A program made the translations under genes and the position numbers. The notes below the pieces were generated by a model. That model worked only from the letters and a program-made list of their open reading frames with translations. It was not told the DNA's origin and ran no database searches. From Agroathelia rolfsii (taxonomy: Eukaryota; Basidiomycota; Agaricomycetes; Amylocorticiales; Amylocorticiaceae): a stretch of 64,000 nt of DNA. The DNA lies in NCBI GenBank assembly GCA_018343915.1, contig JABRWF010000001.1:620001-684000 (forward strand), in the 5' to 3' direction. This document shows positions 32,717 to 44,574 of the stretch, in pieces; the first letter of the stretch is position 1; each line of letters opens with the position of its first letter.

Positions 32717-33477
32717 TGTCACACGCCGCACATCCCAATCAACATCCGGGACGTTTTCCGACGCACACCACAATACGCGTTCATTTGGGTTGCACGGCAG
32801 TGACTCACAATGCACTGCCTCGCCGGAACCTCCGTGTTGCACACGCCTGTTGGAACCAAACCTGATCGCCGATCAACGAACTCTGGACGCACCGCGTGGT
32901 TTCACTAATGCCCGGCATCAATCAACAACTGCAGCGCTTCTCACCATGCATGTCGATCCTTCCCTTTCTTATCATTTCCCTTTTTGACTCATCATTGATT
33001 TTATCCATTTTCTTTATTGTTCTCACTCCATCATACATGTTCCACTGAGTAGTAGTATATATACACGAATACTTTGTACCTACGTACTCTAGTTCGGAAA
33101 TTCAAACGTCTAGTGACTAAGAACACTTCCCCTCTCATCCCATTTAGTTGGAAGCAGTGACACAAGGGTCAAAGCCGTTTGTTTGGCCGAAGTCCAGACT
33201 AAAGCAACTCGCCTCATCATCCGCTAGCGCTTTCGCATCCGACACCCTCTCCTCCTCTCTTGATCATCGTCTCGTTGAGTCACATCGATCGACTTGGCCG
33301 TTCGCCGAAGCACCCGACCCTCTCGATTCGTTGCCCGTCCTTAGCCTCATGCGTCTGCATCATGCTGTTGCGTCCGTGAGTGCCCTTTGCTGCGATCGTC
33401 TATCGCCGCATCGCCCGTCCGTGTTCTTGTTGCGCCAAACCTTCCGTCGGGGTCTCCGGCAAGTTTGGTTTGTGACA
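32717..33477 (+). repeat. Y-family LTR-like element, copy Y1 (761 bp)
   Basis: Ends TGTCACACGCC and TTTGTGACA with TSD GGTGG (32712-32716, 33478-33482). It is GC- and CpG-rich, unlike its surroundings. It sits beside the 3' end of the LINE, inside the LINE target duplication. The 123-codon reading frame at 33148-33519 runs past the element end and is not supported as a gene. Confidence 0.8.
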
Positions 33478-33492
33478 GGTGGTTTGATCATT

Positions 33493-33764
33493 ATTATTAT
33501 TAAATCCATTTATTTATAGTGGCAGTGTCAGGCCTGATAGGCCTATATTACCACTATTAATGTGTAACAGGAAGTACATGAGGGGTTTGCATATAATAGA
33601 GTAGATGTAAAACTTATTGTGATGCTGGTGGGATGAGTGCCCTGCAATGGGGGAGTCCGAAGGCTCGAAATTAGTAAGAGGGTAGCAAAAAGAAGGAAAT
33701 AAAAGGAAGAAAATGAAAGTAACACAAGTGGAGATATTTAGATATGAACAGGTAGTTTGCATGA
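33493..33764 (-). other. LINE 3' UTR and (TAA)n tail
   Basis: The minus strand ends in TTTAATAATAATAAT at the target duplication. ATAGTGG (33516-33522) and CCACTAT (33551-33557) can form a stem 20 bp or so from the tail. No ORF. Confidence 0.7.
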
Positions 33765-33766
33765 TA

Positions 33767-33980
33767 CACTGAGTGACAAAACTATCTCAATGTTTGCATT
33801 TCTTACAATTTTTGATCTATATCTCCAGAAATAAAATACTTAGAATTATACTAAAAATACTCCTATCAAGTATACCATATCTGCTTTAAATTGAGCCCTA
33901 GGTCATGTGATTTGGTCAATAAATCATAGAGTTATGTATTATTCTTTCAAGGGGTATTATTAAGACAGTTTTGTTGCTGA
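33767..33980 (+). repeat. Tc1 left terminal inverted repeat
   Basis: Begins CACTGAGTGACAAAACTATC and ends with an inverted version of the same core (AAGACAGTTTTGTTG). It pairs with 36163-36374 over its length with scattered transitions. Confidence 0.85.
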
Positions 33981-34008
33981 CATTTTCAAAATACAAATTT
34001 TATTAAAT

Positions 34009-36012
34009 TTAGTATCTAGTATATCCTCCTTTTGCTTTTATCACCTCTGCCACCCTTCTAGGTGTCAAGAGCACACCTGTCTCTTGTCACCAAAACTCAA
34101 CTAGAGTCTACGTCAACCCCTGTAAGGTATGGGGTAGCTAGTAAGGCTGTTTTACAACTCCTAAGACCTAGGATACGCGGGTGTACACTTCCTTGCCCAG
34201 TCTCTGTTATTACTCAACTTCTAGCTCTTCAATCACCAAGTGTTACTCTAAGCTTACTAAGCTTTCACACAAGGTCTATTGTTAAGACAAGAAATATCTT
34301 GCGTATGCAGATATAGGTGCGATATATCTTAACTGCGATAAGCACAGGGCAATGCTTTTGCTTGCTTGAGTGCACTGAGCACTATGAAGGTGTTTACAGA
34401 AATGCAAGTGGTCACCCAATGGGCTAGACCTGTATTATGCACTTCTAACGTAAAGGGGCATGAAGCAACCTTTAAACAACCAGTAGCATAGAGCACACTG
34501 GTTACCTCCTAGCACAAAGCAGAGAGGATTTTTGGAGGGGAGAAAGAGAGGGGGATGGGATAGGCTCTGAAGCCTAAAGAGGGAGTAGGCTCTGAAGACG
34601 AAGTTTTATTATATTAGCATTTATTTAATACAAAGCACTACTGTGCTTACCTGAAGATGAAGAGAATAAATCTGAGGTCTTCAGGTAGAGGCACTACAGG
34701 GTTATATACTAATTCTACCTGGTCTGTGTGTAGTTACATGGTCTGTGCACAGTAATGCTAAGTATGGCGTGATATTGCACCATTATTAGTTATAGTGAGT
34801 TTTGAAGTGGTGTCATGATCCGGACCTATGCTCTAGACTCTGCTTACATAATATGTCACATGACTAGTGGTCACATGATGGCCAGTCACATGGTCAACTG
34901 GTCACATGACTTGCTTAGTCATCAGAATGTGTGTTTACATAATATACAATATATATATCAAAAAATAGAGAAAAATCGGGAAAAATTCAGAAAAATATTG
35001 AAAAATTCAAAATAAAATTATAATACAATGAGCGACTCGTAACACTAGGCATACTCTCAATCAACTTTTGACAAACAGATACTGGAATAGCATTCTACTC
35101 CTTCTCTATCCTCTCCTAAAGCCCAGTAAGTAATGATGTAGGCTCATCATAGTCTGCCAGCTTTCTTTTGAGGTGATCCCATAGATGCTCAATAGTATTG
35201 AGGTCTAGGGAGTTAGCAAGCTACTCCATAACTTCCAATTCATGGTTTTCAAACCATTTCATGGCTAGTTTGCTCTTATATTTAGGGTCATTATCCTGCT
35301 GAAATATAGTATTGTTAGTATTTTTACCCCATAACTCCATACTATCCTAGAGTTCATCCTCTAAAATAGACACATAAACTTCTGAGTCCATTTTCCCAAT
35401 AATCCTGGTTGCATATCCAGCCCCATCCCATCCAAAACATCCCCACAACATAATGTTTCCACCACCAAACTTTTGTGTTCTCTGAACCAACCTATCACTA
35501 AGCCCTTCTCCCTTTTTTTTCCACACCCATTTCCTTCCATCAGACCCAATCCTATTGATCTTAGTCTCATCAGACCAGATCACCCTCTTCTAGTCCTCTA
35601 GAGTCTAGTGCTGGTGCTCAAGAGCAAAGTTTAATCTAGCCCTTTTATAATGAGGCTTAAGATTAGAACTTTTTTTCTTGGTTACAGCCTTTAAACCCTG
35701 CTCCCTTAGTCTCCTACACATGGTTTGGGTAGACACAGACTCCCCAAGTGTGTTTTTAAGGGCTTTAGTCACATCCATAGCAGTATCAGCCTGACCAGAG
35801 CTAATAAAATGGATGGAATGGTATATAGCAGTAGAGGAAAGCTTAGAGGGACAGCTTCCTAAGCTTTTAGAAAGGTGGGGACAGTGTTTAGAACATATTC
35901 TGCTAATAGAAGAATGGGATACACTAGTAGCTTTAGCAATATCCCTAGCAGAATGATGTTTATTAAGCAAGCAGATAACATCAAGGACTTGTTAATTAGA
36001 TAAAGGTTTCAT
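34009..36012 (-). pseudogene. Tc1 transposase (DD34E), broken
   Basis: About 338 codons once the F LTR is removed, the usual Tc1 length. It starts MKPLSN. The N-terminal helix-turn-helix region (HSARDIAKATSVSHSSISRI) should bind the inverted repeats. The DDE core has VIWSDETKIN, FQQDNDPK and, 34 residues after that Asp, NTIEHLW: the DD34E signature. Stops at Q7 (CAA to TAA), at two Trp codons near 35595-35606, at a Gln near 35344, at a Trp near 35222 and one further downstream are compatible with transitions. An F LTR splits the last 17 or so codons (RRVAEVIKAKGG). It cannot make transposase. Confidence 0.9.
34063..35044 (-). repeat. F-family solo LTR (982 bp)
   Basis: TGTTACGAGTCGC to CTCTTGACA in the sense direction, TSD CTAGG (34058-34062, 35045-35049). 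It keeps the layout of A, B and C: TATATAA, a candidate start AGATTTATTCT about 35 nt later, CTTCAG|GTAAGC, TGCTAATATA, TCTTCAG. No internal region of F is in the window. Confidence 0.85.
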
Positions 36013-36162
36013 AGTAGTATAGAGATGATGGTGGTAGCAGTTTAAGAGTTGTTTGTATTTATTTGTACTAAATAGGGGGTATTTAAATGTGTGGTGGCAC
36101 TGCTTACATAATTAGTATAGTATAACTTGTGTTTTACTATAAAAAGTATATTTCAATTAAGT

Positions 36163-36374
36163 GGCAACAAAACTGTCTCAATAATACCCCTTGAAAGAAT
36201 AATACATAACTCTATGGTTTATTGACCAAATCACATGACCTAGGGCTCAATTTAAAGCAGATATGGTATACTTGATAGGAGTATTTTTAGTATAGTTTTA
36301 AGTATTTTATTTCTGGAGATATAGATCAGAAATTATAAAAAATGCAAACATTGAGACGGTTTTGTCACTCAGTA
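36163..36374 (-). repeat. Tc1 right terminal inverted repeat
   Basis: Reverse complement of 33767-33980. On the minus strand it begins TACTGAGTGACAAAACCGTC. Confidence 0.85.
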
Positions 36375-36397
36375 TATATGTATAGTGGTAAAAGAGG

Positions 36398-37256
36398 TTA
36401 TATAAGGTTTGCATAATGTGGGAAGCATTTGGTGTTTTGGACAAAGGCAAGTGTTTTTAAAATATTTGAATTTTTTGACAACAGGTTTGAAAGTGAGAAG
36501 GGGCCTTTTATGGCTGTGTGTAGTAAATGGTGGAGCATTGTGAACCTCTGGCATGTAAGAATAAAGTGTTTGACCGTTTCTGGTGTTTGGCATCTAGTGC
36601 ACAGCAGTGAGTTAGCTACATTGATTCTATAAAGGAAGGCATTGAGAGCTGAGTAGTCCAAGTGGAGTTGGGTGATGATGCTTCTGGCCTGTCATGATCA
36701 GCCTTTATATAGCTTTAGGGTTGGTTTGAATGGTGGTGTTAGGTCAATTCGCTGTAGTTGTTTCCCTCACTTGCTATTCTGCCATCTAAGCTTCCACTCA
36801 ATAAACAATTGCTTCTTCTGCCATGCCTTAAGCACTGATGTACTTGTTGGGAGGTCTCCTTCTAGGGTCTCAATGTATTGTATTAGCTCTGTGGAGCTTC
36901 CTTCTGTAGCTGCCTTTGCTTCTTCATCAACATGTTCATTCCTCTCAATACCTTTGTGGCCTAGGACCTACTGGATATGAAGGCATAGGCTTTATCATGC
37001 TCTTAACAGAGATTTGAGCTCCTTATGGAAGAGATCAAGTAGGTATCTCCCTGCTTTCCCCCTCCTTGTGGATAATGCATGGATTGCTGCTTGGTTGTCT
37101 AGCATGATTGTGGCCCTCACTGTTTGCGGGTATGCTTGGATAATATCCAGGGCAAGGATGGCCCCTATCACCTCTCCTTCAAAGACTGTGTGGGTTTGGT
37201 CATTCCTAAGGTATAGTCGGTAGACGTATTCTTTGCCCCATCTGTCCCTAGCAAAC
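36398..37256 (-). pseudogene. LINE ORF2 C-terminal part (RNase H end, zinc-finger tail)
   Basis: Continues the RNase H domain that begins at about 47720 (ATIMLDNQAAIHAL, GEVIGAILALDII). A Cys/His tail follows (CTRCQTPETVKHFILTC), typical of Tad-group ORF2 ends. The stop TAA is at 36398-36400. Scattered stops and frame breaks are present. A plus-strand C LTR cuts it at CAAAC. Confidence 0.8.
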
Positions 37257-37978
37257 TGTTATGAGTTGGACATTTTTCGCCATTTCTTTACGAACATGTA
37301 TATATTTTTATTGTATTTTTACGATTTTTATTCATTGAGATAGGGATGAAATACCTTGCAGGTGACATCTTGATGCGTGTGTGACTGGCTGTGTTAGCCC
37401 CACGTGACAGGAGTGCTTGTGACAAGAGTATATTAGGAAGGCGGAGTCTAGATCATTCCTTTTCATCAAAAGGTCTAGACTCAGGAACCAGGGTCATTCC
37501 GATCACTGTGCAATTACTAAGGAGTACTAGACTCATCACTCCGATCGGTTGCTCATCGGACTTAGTCACAAAGTGTTATGAGTTGGACATTTTTCGCCTT
37601 TTCTTTACAAATATGTACATATTTTTATTGCATTTTTACGATTTTTATTCATTGAGATATGGACGAAATACCTTGCAGGCAACATCTTGACGCACGTGTG
37701 ACTGGCTGTGTTAGCCCCACGTGACAGGAGTGCTTGTGACAAGAGTATATTAGGAAGGCAGAGTCTAGATCATTCCTTTTCATCAAAAGGTCTAGACTCA
37801 GGAACCAGGGTTGTTCCGATCACTGTGCAATTACTAAGGAGTACTAGACTTATCACTCCGATCGGTTGCTCATCGGACTTAGGTACAAAGCACTGCCCCT
37901 GCATTATTACATGTTCCTGCTTACGAACCCCGGCTGCGCACAGACCAACGAGGCTGCGCACGGGCCCTTTCATTTATG

Positions 37979-38024
37979 TATAAATACAAGCATATAACCC
38001 TTACCTGAACCTTAGCTTCGACCT
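37979..38024 (+). promoter_or_regulatory. C2 core promoter: TATA box and predicted start
   Basis: TATAAATA at 37979-37986, start motif AGCTTCGACCT at 38014-38024, 35 nt apart. Confidence 0.65.
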
Positions 38025-38036
38025 TCTCGCCTTTAG

Positions 38037-38096
38037 GTAAGGGCACCCCCACTCTTGTACTTACTACATATTACTAATATATCCTCTCACCTTCAG
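38037..38096 (+). other. Predicted intron in the C2 LTR (60 nt)
   Basis: CTTTAG|GTAAGG donor, TTACTAATAT with branch A at 38077 (19 nt from the end), acceptor CTTCAG|GCTT. The predicted first exon is only 23 nt. Confidence 0.5.
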
Positions 38097-38584
38097 GCTT
38101 ACAAACCGTCCTAGCCCACTCTCTCTCTCTCCCTTTCTTATTAAGCATAAGGCCTCAAGGGCAGCTTAGTGAGCGTATAAGTAGGCCTTAGTACCAGAAG
38201 GCAATAAGACTACGAAAAGTCCTCAATATACAGAGGCAGTTGCACGTGAACAAAAGCCCTATTCATTTAGGCCTAGGCAGTAAAAGTCCTAGCGAGTATT
38301 AGTTGATCACGGAGGGCTAAGCCGCCTATCCTGAGTAAGAAGTATTCAAACGTTTATTAGACACGAAGAGAAACACATGGGAAGTCTTAGGACAAGAGTA
38401 CTGAACGTTATCCTAGCATAGTAAACCAAGAGTACACTATTACGACTGGTAGCAACGGGAGCATGTGAGCACTCGATAAAGTACCAAACTAGTCATAGAC
38501 ATAAAACCCGGCCTTACAGCCTGCCTGCATACCTTACAAGCAGGTTGTCTTATTTGGTATAAGTCAAGCGCGTAAGCCTTGACA

Positions 38585-39001
38585 TTAGGTTGAAGCTAAA
38601 CCTAAAACCACCCATCGAGCCTTTGCTCCAGGTGTGCAGTTCCAGATCTCTGCAAAATTAGCATAAGCTAAGGAACCAATTTTACACTTTCTTATTTGTA
38701 AGCATACAAAAACCCCGAACTGTTTGTGGAAGCAATTGGTAGAGATTAAAACCCTCTATTCAACCCATTTAGATTTAGGCTTGTTAGTACCTGTACTTCC
38801 AGGGAACACTTGTGTCATTACCCAAAGGTGCTAGTGTGGAGTTAGTCCACTGCTTCTAGGGACACCTTACAAAAGGTGCAAAACTGCTCGGTTTTCGTGT
38901 GCATTCTACTATACATTTTATTATGTTATCAGAAGGTAGTTGGCTTACCGCCTTGTTTTGAAGAAGAAAAATCTGTGTGTTGAGCCTCCGCTCCACTGTA
39001 T
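38585..39001 (+). other. C2 leader with primer site
   Basis: 417-bp untranslated leader. AGGTTGAAGCT (38587-38597) pairs with the start motif except for one C-to-T change. Confidence 0.8.
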
Positions 39002-40504
39002 ATGAGCCAATCCCGAAAAGGGAAGGCACCTGCACAACCCCCTGCCAAAACCCCTGCACGACCATCTGTATCTGCCCCCGCACCCCAGCCCACATTCCCG
39101 CAGCCACCCAAGGTACCTACGCCACCCAAGGTTCCTTCCCCTCCTAAATCCGCGTCACCAGAAGAATCCGAGGAAGAGGAGGAAGACGAAGAAGAAGTAG
39201 AAGAAGATCTGTACCCCTCTCCCTCTGATTACAGAGAACCCAAACCAGCCCCTGAACCAATTGCTTCACGAACTTGTTCCTGCGTTCCAACACCTGCGGT
39301 CACTCCAAAGATCCGTACCCCGGTCCCAACTCCTTGCACTTGCACCCCCGCCGTCACCCATCCCCCTTCACCTGCCATGTCTAGGTTTGAGCAGTTTATG
39401 GGCCAAATGCTCGAAATGCAGCGCCAAACAACAGAAATGATGCATCACATGACCAAGACGCAACGAAAATTGGTTGAAATTGCCAATCGACCAGCACCTG
39501 TGCCGGCACCTGTACCAACACTGGCACCCCAGGTTGTCACAGTAGCCTCAACCAAGGAGAGAGGCAAGGAACCCTCAAAGTTCACGGGTGACCGTGAAAA
39601 GTATAAGGACTTCATCCTGGGCTTTGAAAATTACCTAGGTTTGAACCCCTCCTTGTATAGCACGGACCAAGATAAGGGCCGGCTACTGATTTCACTATTG
39701 GAAGGAGGTCCTAGAAGGTGGTCTGAGAAATGGTCCGATCAGATCAAAGCAGAAGAGAAAGTTAAGGGAGCCCCCCTCTTTGTCTTTGAAGACTTCTATA
39801 AGGCCTTTCGTGGGCTTTACGGATCCTGGGACTACAAACAGTCAGCCCTCGACAAACTTAAGGGATTAAAGCAGGGGTCCCGCAGTACCCAAGATTATAT
39901 CACGGACTTTTGGTCAACTGCGCAACAGATGGACTTATCAGAGGAGGATTGGCGAGTCCGATTCCTGGATGGGTTAAATCCCAAAATCTGGAACGTGCTT
40001 GGTGGTTGGGATCAAACCAACCTAGAAACGGTGCAGAAGGCCATAGATGCTGCCTTACGTGCCGAACAAGGACTACGTTCTGCAGGATTGTGGCAGGACA
40101 CATGGAGACCCTGGGTCCCTGTAGCTGGATCAGCTACAAACCCCATCATGATTAACGCGGCTCAAGTCGCTATGCCTTCTACCAGTCAACCCTCATTCCA
40201 GGGAAGACCATTGTTCCCGCCTAGGGATTAGTCGAAGGCGCAGTGCTTCTATTGTGGCCAACTTGGTCATCCAAAGCACAGATGTCCCCTCCTCGGATAC
40301 AGACCAAGACCACCTGCACCACCTGGACAAGCCACAATCTCTGCATCAGTTCAACCAGTGGCACCCGCACCTGCACCAACCCCGGCAGGCCCACCTGCTT
40401 CTACGAGCCCTTCAGCGTATACGGTTCCGGACCACGTGATGCAAATCATGGAGGAACAAGCGGCGGCCATTGCTGCACTCAAGGACTAGATGGGTTTTTC
40501 TTAA
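39002..40504 (+). pseudogene. gag: C2 gag polyprotein (two nonsense codons)
   Basis: 501 codons including the stop. Same domain order as the C1 gag: basic start (MSQSRKGKAPAQPPAKT), acidic run (ESEEEEEDEEEVEED), capsid domain (FTGDREKYKDFILGFENYLG), CCHC knuckle (CFYCGQLGHPKHRC) and a tail reading MEEQAAAIAALKD. TAG at 40229-40231 replaces TGG (RDW in C1) just before the knuckle. TAG at 40487-40489 replaces CAG just before the slippery site. The second stop would also block frameshifted Gag-Pol. Confidence 0.92.
40492..40498 (+). promoter_or_regulatory. C2 gag-pol -1 frameshift heptamer GGGTTTT
   Basis: Gag frame ATG GGT TTT TCT TAA. The -1 frame TTC TTA AGG TCA continues into pol. Confidence 0.75.
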
Positions 40505-42908
40505 GGTCAGCTGAAAGGGCTATTCAGTCTGACCCATACGTACAAAATAGACTTTCTTCATTCTCCTCTTGTAACAATATTTCTGTTTCCTCTTCTTCTT
40601 ATTTTTCCCTTGCAGGTGCGAATGGACAGCACCTCAAGGTTCCTATCATGTTCCATGGACCTTTTAGAAATTTCTCTACTTTCGCTATGATTGATTCCGG
40701 TGCTTCCTCTTCTTTTGTAAATTATAGATACGTAGAAAAACATAAAATACCTACAAAAAAATTACCTCGCCCTATCCCTTTGTACAACATAGATAACTCC
40801 GCGAACCAAATAGGGAAAATTGAATCCGTTGCAATTCTTGATACTACAATAGGATCAGAAAGGAAATACCTGCCCTTATGCGTTGTAGACATTGGCCAAG
40901 AAGATGTTATTCTTGGCATTGATTGGTTACGACTCGAAAACCCCGTTATTGACTGGAAATCTGCTGAGGTTACATTCCTACCTGAAAGGGAAGTCGTACA
41001 AGCCACTACTACAATGCCGCCTGGATATGAGGATTTCGCTGATGTTTTCTCTGAAGAGGAAGCGAGTAGATTACCTAGTCACAAGTCATCAGACCATAAG
41101 ATTGAGTTGCTTGATGAAACCAAGCTCAGACGAGGGCGTGTATACCCCCTCAGCAGCAATGAAACTGATGCACTCAATGAATGGATTGACGACAACCTGG
41201 CTAAGGGATATATTCGTAAATCTGAAAGTGAATTCACCGCCCCGATGTTCTTTGTACCCAAGAAGAATGGGAAGCTCCGTCCTGTCCAGGATTATTGCGC
41301 CCTCAACGAGCAAACAGTCAAGAATGCCTACCCTCTTCCCTTAATCTCCGAAATTGTCGAGCACATGACCAGATTCCATTGGTTCACAAAGATTGACCTA
41401 CGAGCAGGATTCAACAACATCCAAATCCGGGAAGGAGATGAACGCAAGGCTGCTTTTATTACATTGCGTGGACTTTTCAAACCCTTAGTTATGCCCTTTG
41501 GACTGTGTAATGCTCCATCCTCTATGCAAGCCCTAATGGACAATATCCTCCTTCGTTTGGTACAACTGGGCTTTGTTAGGGTCTATATTGATGATGTAAT
41601 TATTGGAGCTGAGACTAAGGAGAAGCTACGCAAAGTCACACGAGAAGTCCTATCCATCCTGCGAGAACACAACCTATATGGCAACTTGGACAAGTTCAAG
41701 GTTGAAAAACCCGAGGTCAACATCCTGGGCTTCATTGTCTCCCACCGGCAAGTGCGTATGGATCCAGAAAAGGTCAAACCAATCCTTGATTGGCCAACTC
41801 CTAAGAATGTCAAGGAGGTCCACAAATTCCGGGGTTTAGCCAACTACTACCGGCATTTTATCCAGGACTTTGGGAAAATCTGTAAGCCCTTGGATCGTCT
41901 TACAGGCAAGGTGGATTGGACCTGGGGAACAGAAGAGCAAGAAAGCTTTGATAATCTCAAGAAAGCCTTCAGTACTGCTCCTGTTCTATGCTCCTACAAT
42001 CAAAAGGCCCCAACTCGAGTTGAAACCGATGCCTCCTCTTATGCCACTGGTGCAGTCCTTAGTCAGAAGGATGAGGCTGGTGCCTGGCATCCCATCGCCT
42101 TCCTATCCCAATCCATGAATGATGCGGAAAGAAATTACAACATCTGGGATAAGGAGATGCTTAGGGTAATTCATGCATTAGATCATTGGCGTCACCTGCT
42201 TCAAGGATTACCTGAACCTTTTGAGATCTGGACAGACCACAAGAACCTGGAATATTGGACAACCACCCGTAATCTTACCCGCCGTCAAGCCCGCTGGTCC
42301 CTCTTCCTTGCAGACTTCAACTTCCGCATTCATTACCAGAAGGGCGCCGAAAATGGCAAGGCCGATGCATTGTCTCGACGACCAGACCTCCAGGTTTCTG
42401 ATGCTGACAACAACCAGGATGTAGTACTACTCGACCCAAAGTTATTCCGGATAAACGCTGCCCGACGAGGTCATGTACTGATGGAAGGAGAATCCGAACT
42501 GCTCAAGAAAATCTGGAATGCTTCTCCCAAAGCAGAGGTTGCAGAAGCGTTATGTCTAGTCAAAGACTTAGGACCTGTAAAACTTTGGAAGGGTCTAGAG
42601 GAATGGAACCAAGAGAACGGGGTTATTCTTCAGCAAGGCAGAGTTTATGTACCCGCAGACAAAGAAATATGTACCCAGATCATCGCAATGCACCATGACA
42701 GTCTACTCAGCGGTTACCCGGGTCAGCATAAAACCTTGGAATTAGTATCACGCAACTATTGGTGGCCTGGTATGACTAAAGCGGTAAACGAGTATGTAGA
42801 AACCTACCAAATTTGTCTCCAAAACAAGTCCTCCCGACTGCCTGCCTTCAGTCCCCTTGAGCCCCTGCCGACACCTACAAGACCTTGGGATCACATCACA
42901 ATGGACAT

Positions 42909-43776
42909 TGTCAAGGGATCACTCTTGACTATGCGGAGATAATCAAAGTAACCTCCTGCCACTAAATAAAAGTACCTAAGTCGCAAGTTTTCCCACACTA
43001 CACAAACCCTTTTATCTATTGAGGGTGGTAAGGGTACTCTGCTTTACGCCTTACAAAGCTTCCGGAGACTTAAGTCGGAGGGGAGCGGAGGTTCCGGAAC
43101 TTCCGATTCACGCGTCACGCATCTAACTAAGTAATCTAGGGAATTTCACCCTACTAATTGAATTTGTTGTTGCGCTAAGACGCTGGGCTAGGCCTGGAGG
43201 TAAATGAACCCTGAAGGCGAAGTTGATTGAGTAATTTCTAAGAGGAATACAAATGCTAAATACTTGCCTGAAGGCGAAGAGGTCAAAGCTGGCCTTTCAG
43301 GACAAGTTACAACAACTACTTATACTACTACGAAAGCTCCGCGCTAGTTCCGACGCGGAGACAAGAGATAGAAAAAGTAGAATATGTAGGGGGAGACCTT
43401 TTCCCTAACTCCGACAGGCAGCCGTGCAGAGATACAACACTTGCGGAGGCTCCGCGCTCAGGAGCGGAGCTCCTCAAGAGTTCCGGAGCGGAAGCTCGGA
43501 GGTATGTAGCGGAACCAATATCCGTTAGGAGTCGGTCAGTGATCGGAGGTATGTACTCCGGAGTTGTGCGGAATGGTGAACAGGAAACGCACAACTCACG
43601 ATTACTCCTGTAGCGTGCGGCTTAGTCACATGAGGGCCAATCATAGGACCGCTCACTGCCTACAGGCCACGCTCTGAGGGTAATATAATAAAAGAAAAAA
43701 GAAAAATGAAACGAAATATAATACATTGTTTAAATAATAACAAAAAATTCATAGTCCGAAATTCCAACTCATAACA
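42909..43776 (-). repeat. Solo family B LTR (868 bp)
   Basis: TGTCAAGGGATCAC to ACTCATAACA with TSD GACAT (42904-42908, 43777-43781). Confidence 0.95.
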
Positions 43777-44574
43777 GACATGATAGTGAAGTTACCGAAC
43801 TCGCAAGGATATGACAGTATACTTGTCGTAGTTGATCGTTTTTCCAAAATGACCCATGTAATCCCAACTACAGAAAGGATCAATGCAATTGGAACTGCGG
43901 AATTACTCTGGTCTTAGGTATTCAAGCTACATGGGTTACCATCAAGAATGACATCCGATAGAGGTCCTCAGTTTGCTAGCAAGGTCATGATGGAAGTACA
44001 TAAACGCCTCGGAATTACCACTGCTATGTCCACAGCTTACCACCCGCAAACTGATAGCCAGTCTGAACGAGTTAATCAGGAACTTAAAGCATACCTAAGG
44101 TTCTTTGTGTCGCATCGCCAAGATGACTGGGCTCGACTGCTCTCTTCTGCCGAATTCGCCCTGAATAACCGACAGCATTCAGCTACCAAAATGTCGCCTT
44201 TCAGGATGAACTACGGATTTGATCCACGAATGGACTTCTCCCTAACCGGTATCTTCGAAACTCCTGCAGTAGAAGATTGGTTGCATGTAATTTCAGATGC
44301 TCAGGCCAATGCCTTATCTGCCCTCAACTTGGCAGCCGAGAAGATGAAAGAATCATTTGATAAACATGTACGAGAATCTCCTCAATGGCAAAAGGGCAAT
44401 AAAGTATGGTTGTCTACCAAAAATCTGAAAACATCCCAACCTACCCGAAAGTTATCCGCCAAATTCACTGGACCCTACGAAATTCTGGAAAGAATTGGTC
44501 CTCTGGCGTATCGCCTAAAAATTCCTCGTACATGGTCTATCCATGACGTCTTCCATGTCTCCCTTCTCTCCGCA

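Larger units (their letters stand above)
33767..36374 (-). mobile_element. Tc1-like DD34E transposon with long terminal inverted repeats
   Basis: TA target duplication at 33765-33766 and 36375-36376. Without the F LTR (34063-35044 plus TSD) it is 1,621 bp. The inverted repeats run for about 210 bp: 33767-33980 and 36163-36374. It is inserted in the LINE 3' UTR just after the ORF2 stop. The transposase is a pseudogene. Confidence 0.9.
37574..38584 (+). repeat. C2 5' LTR (1,011 bp)
   Basis: TGTTATGAGTTGGAC to GCCTTGACA. CACGTG E-box at about 37718. Confidence 0.94.

Noticed and set aside
33148..33519. 123-codon reading frame at the end of Y1
   Set aside because: It runs across the Y1 end and its target duplication into LINE sequence, so it cannot be an ancestral gene. 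The Y2 copy has stops.
40243..40497. Start of the long C2 pol frame at 40243
   Set aside because: Upstream of 40498 it is gag nucleocapsid in the wrong frame; the frameshift model explains the true pol start.
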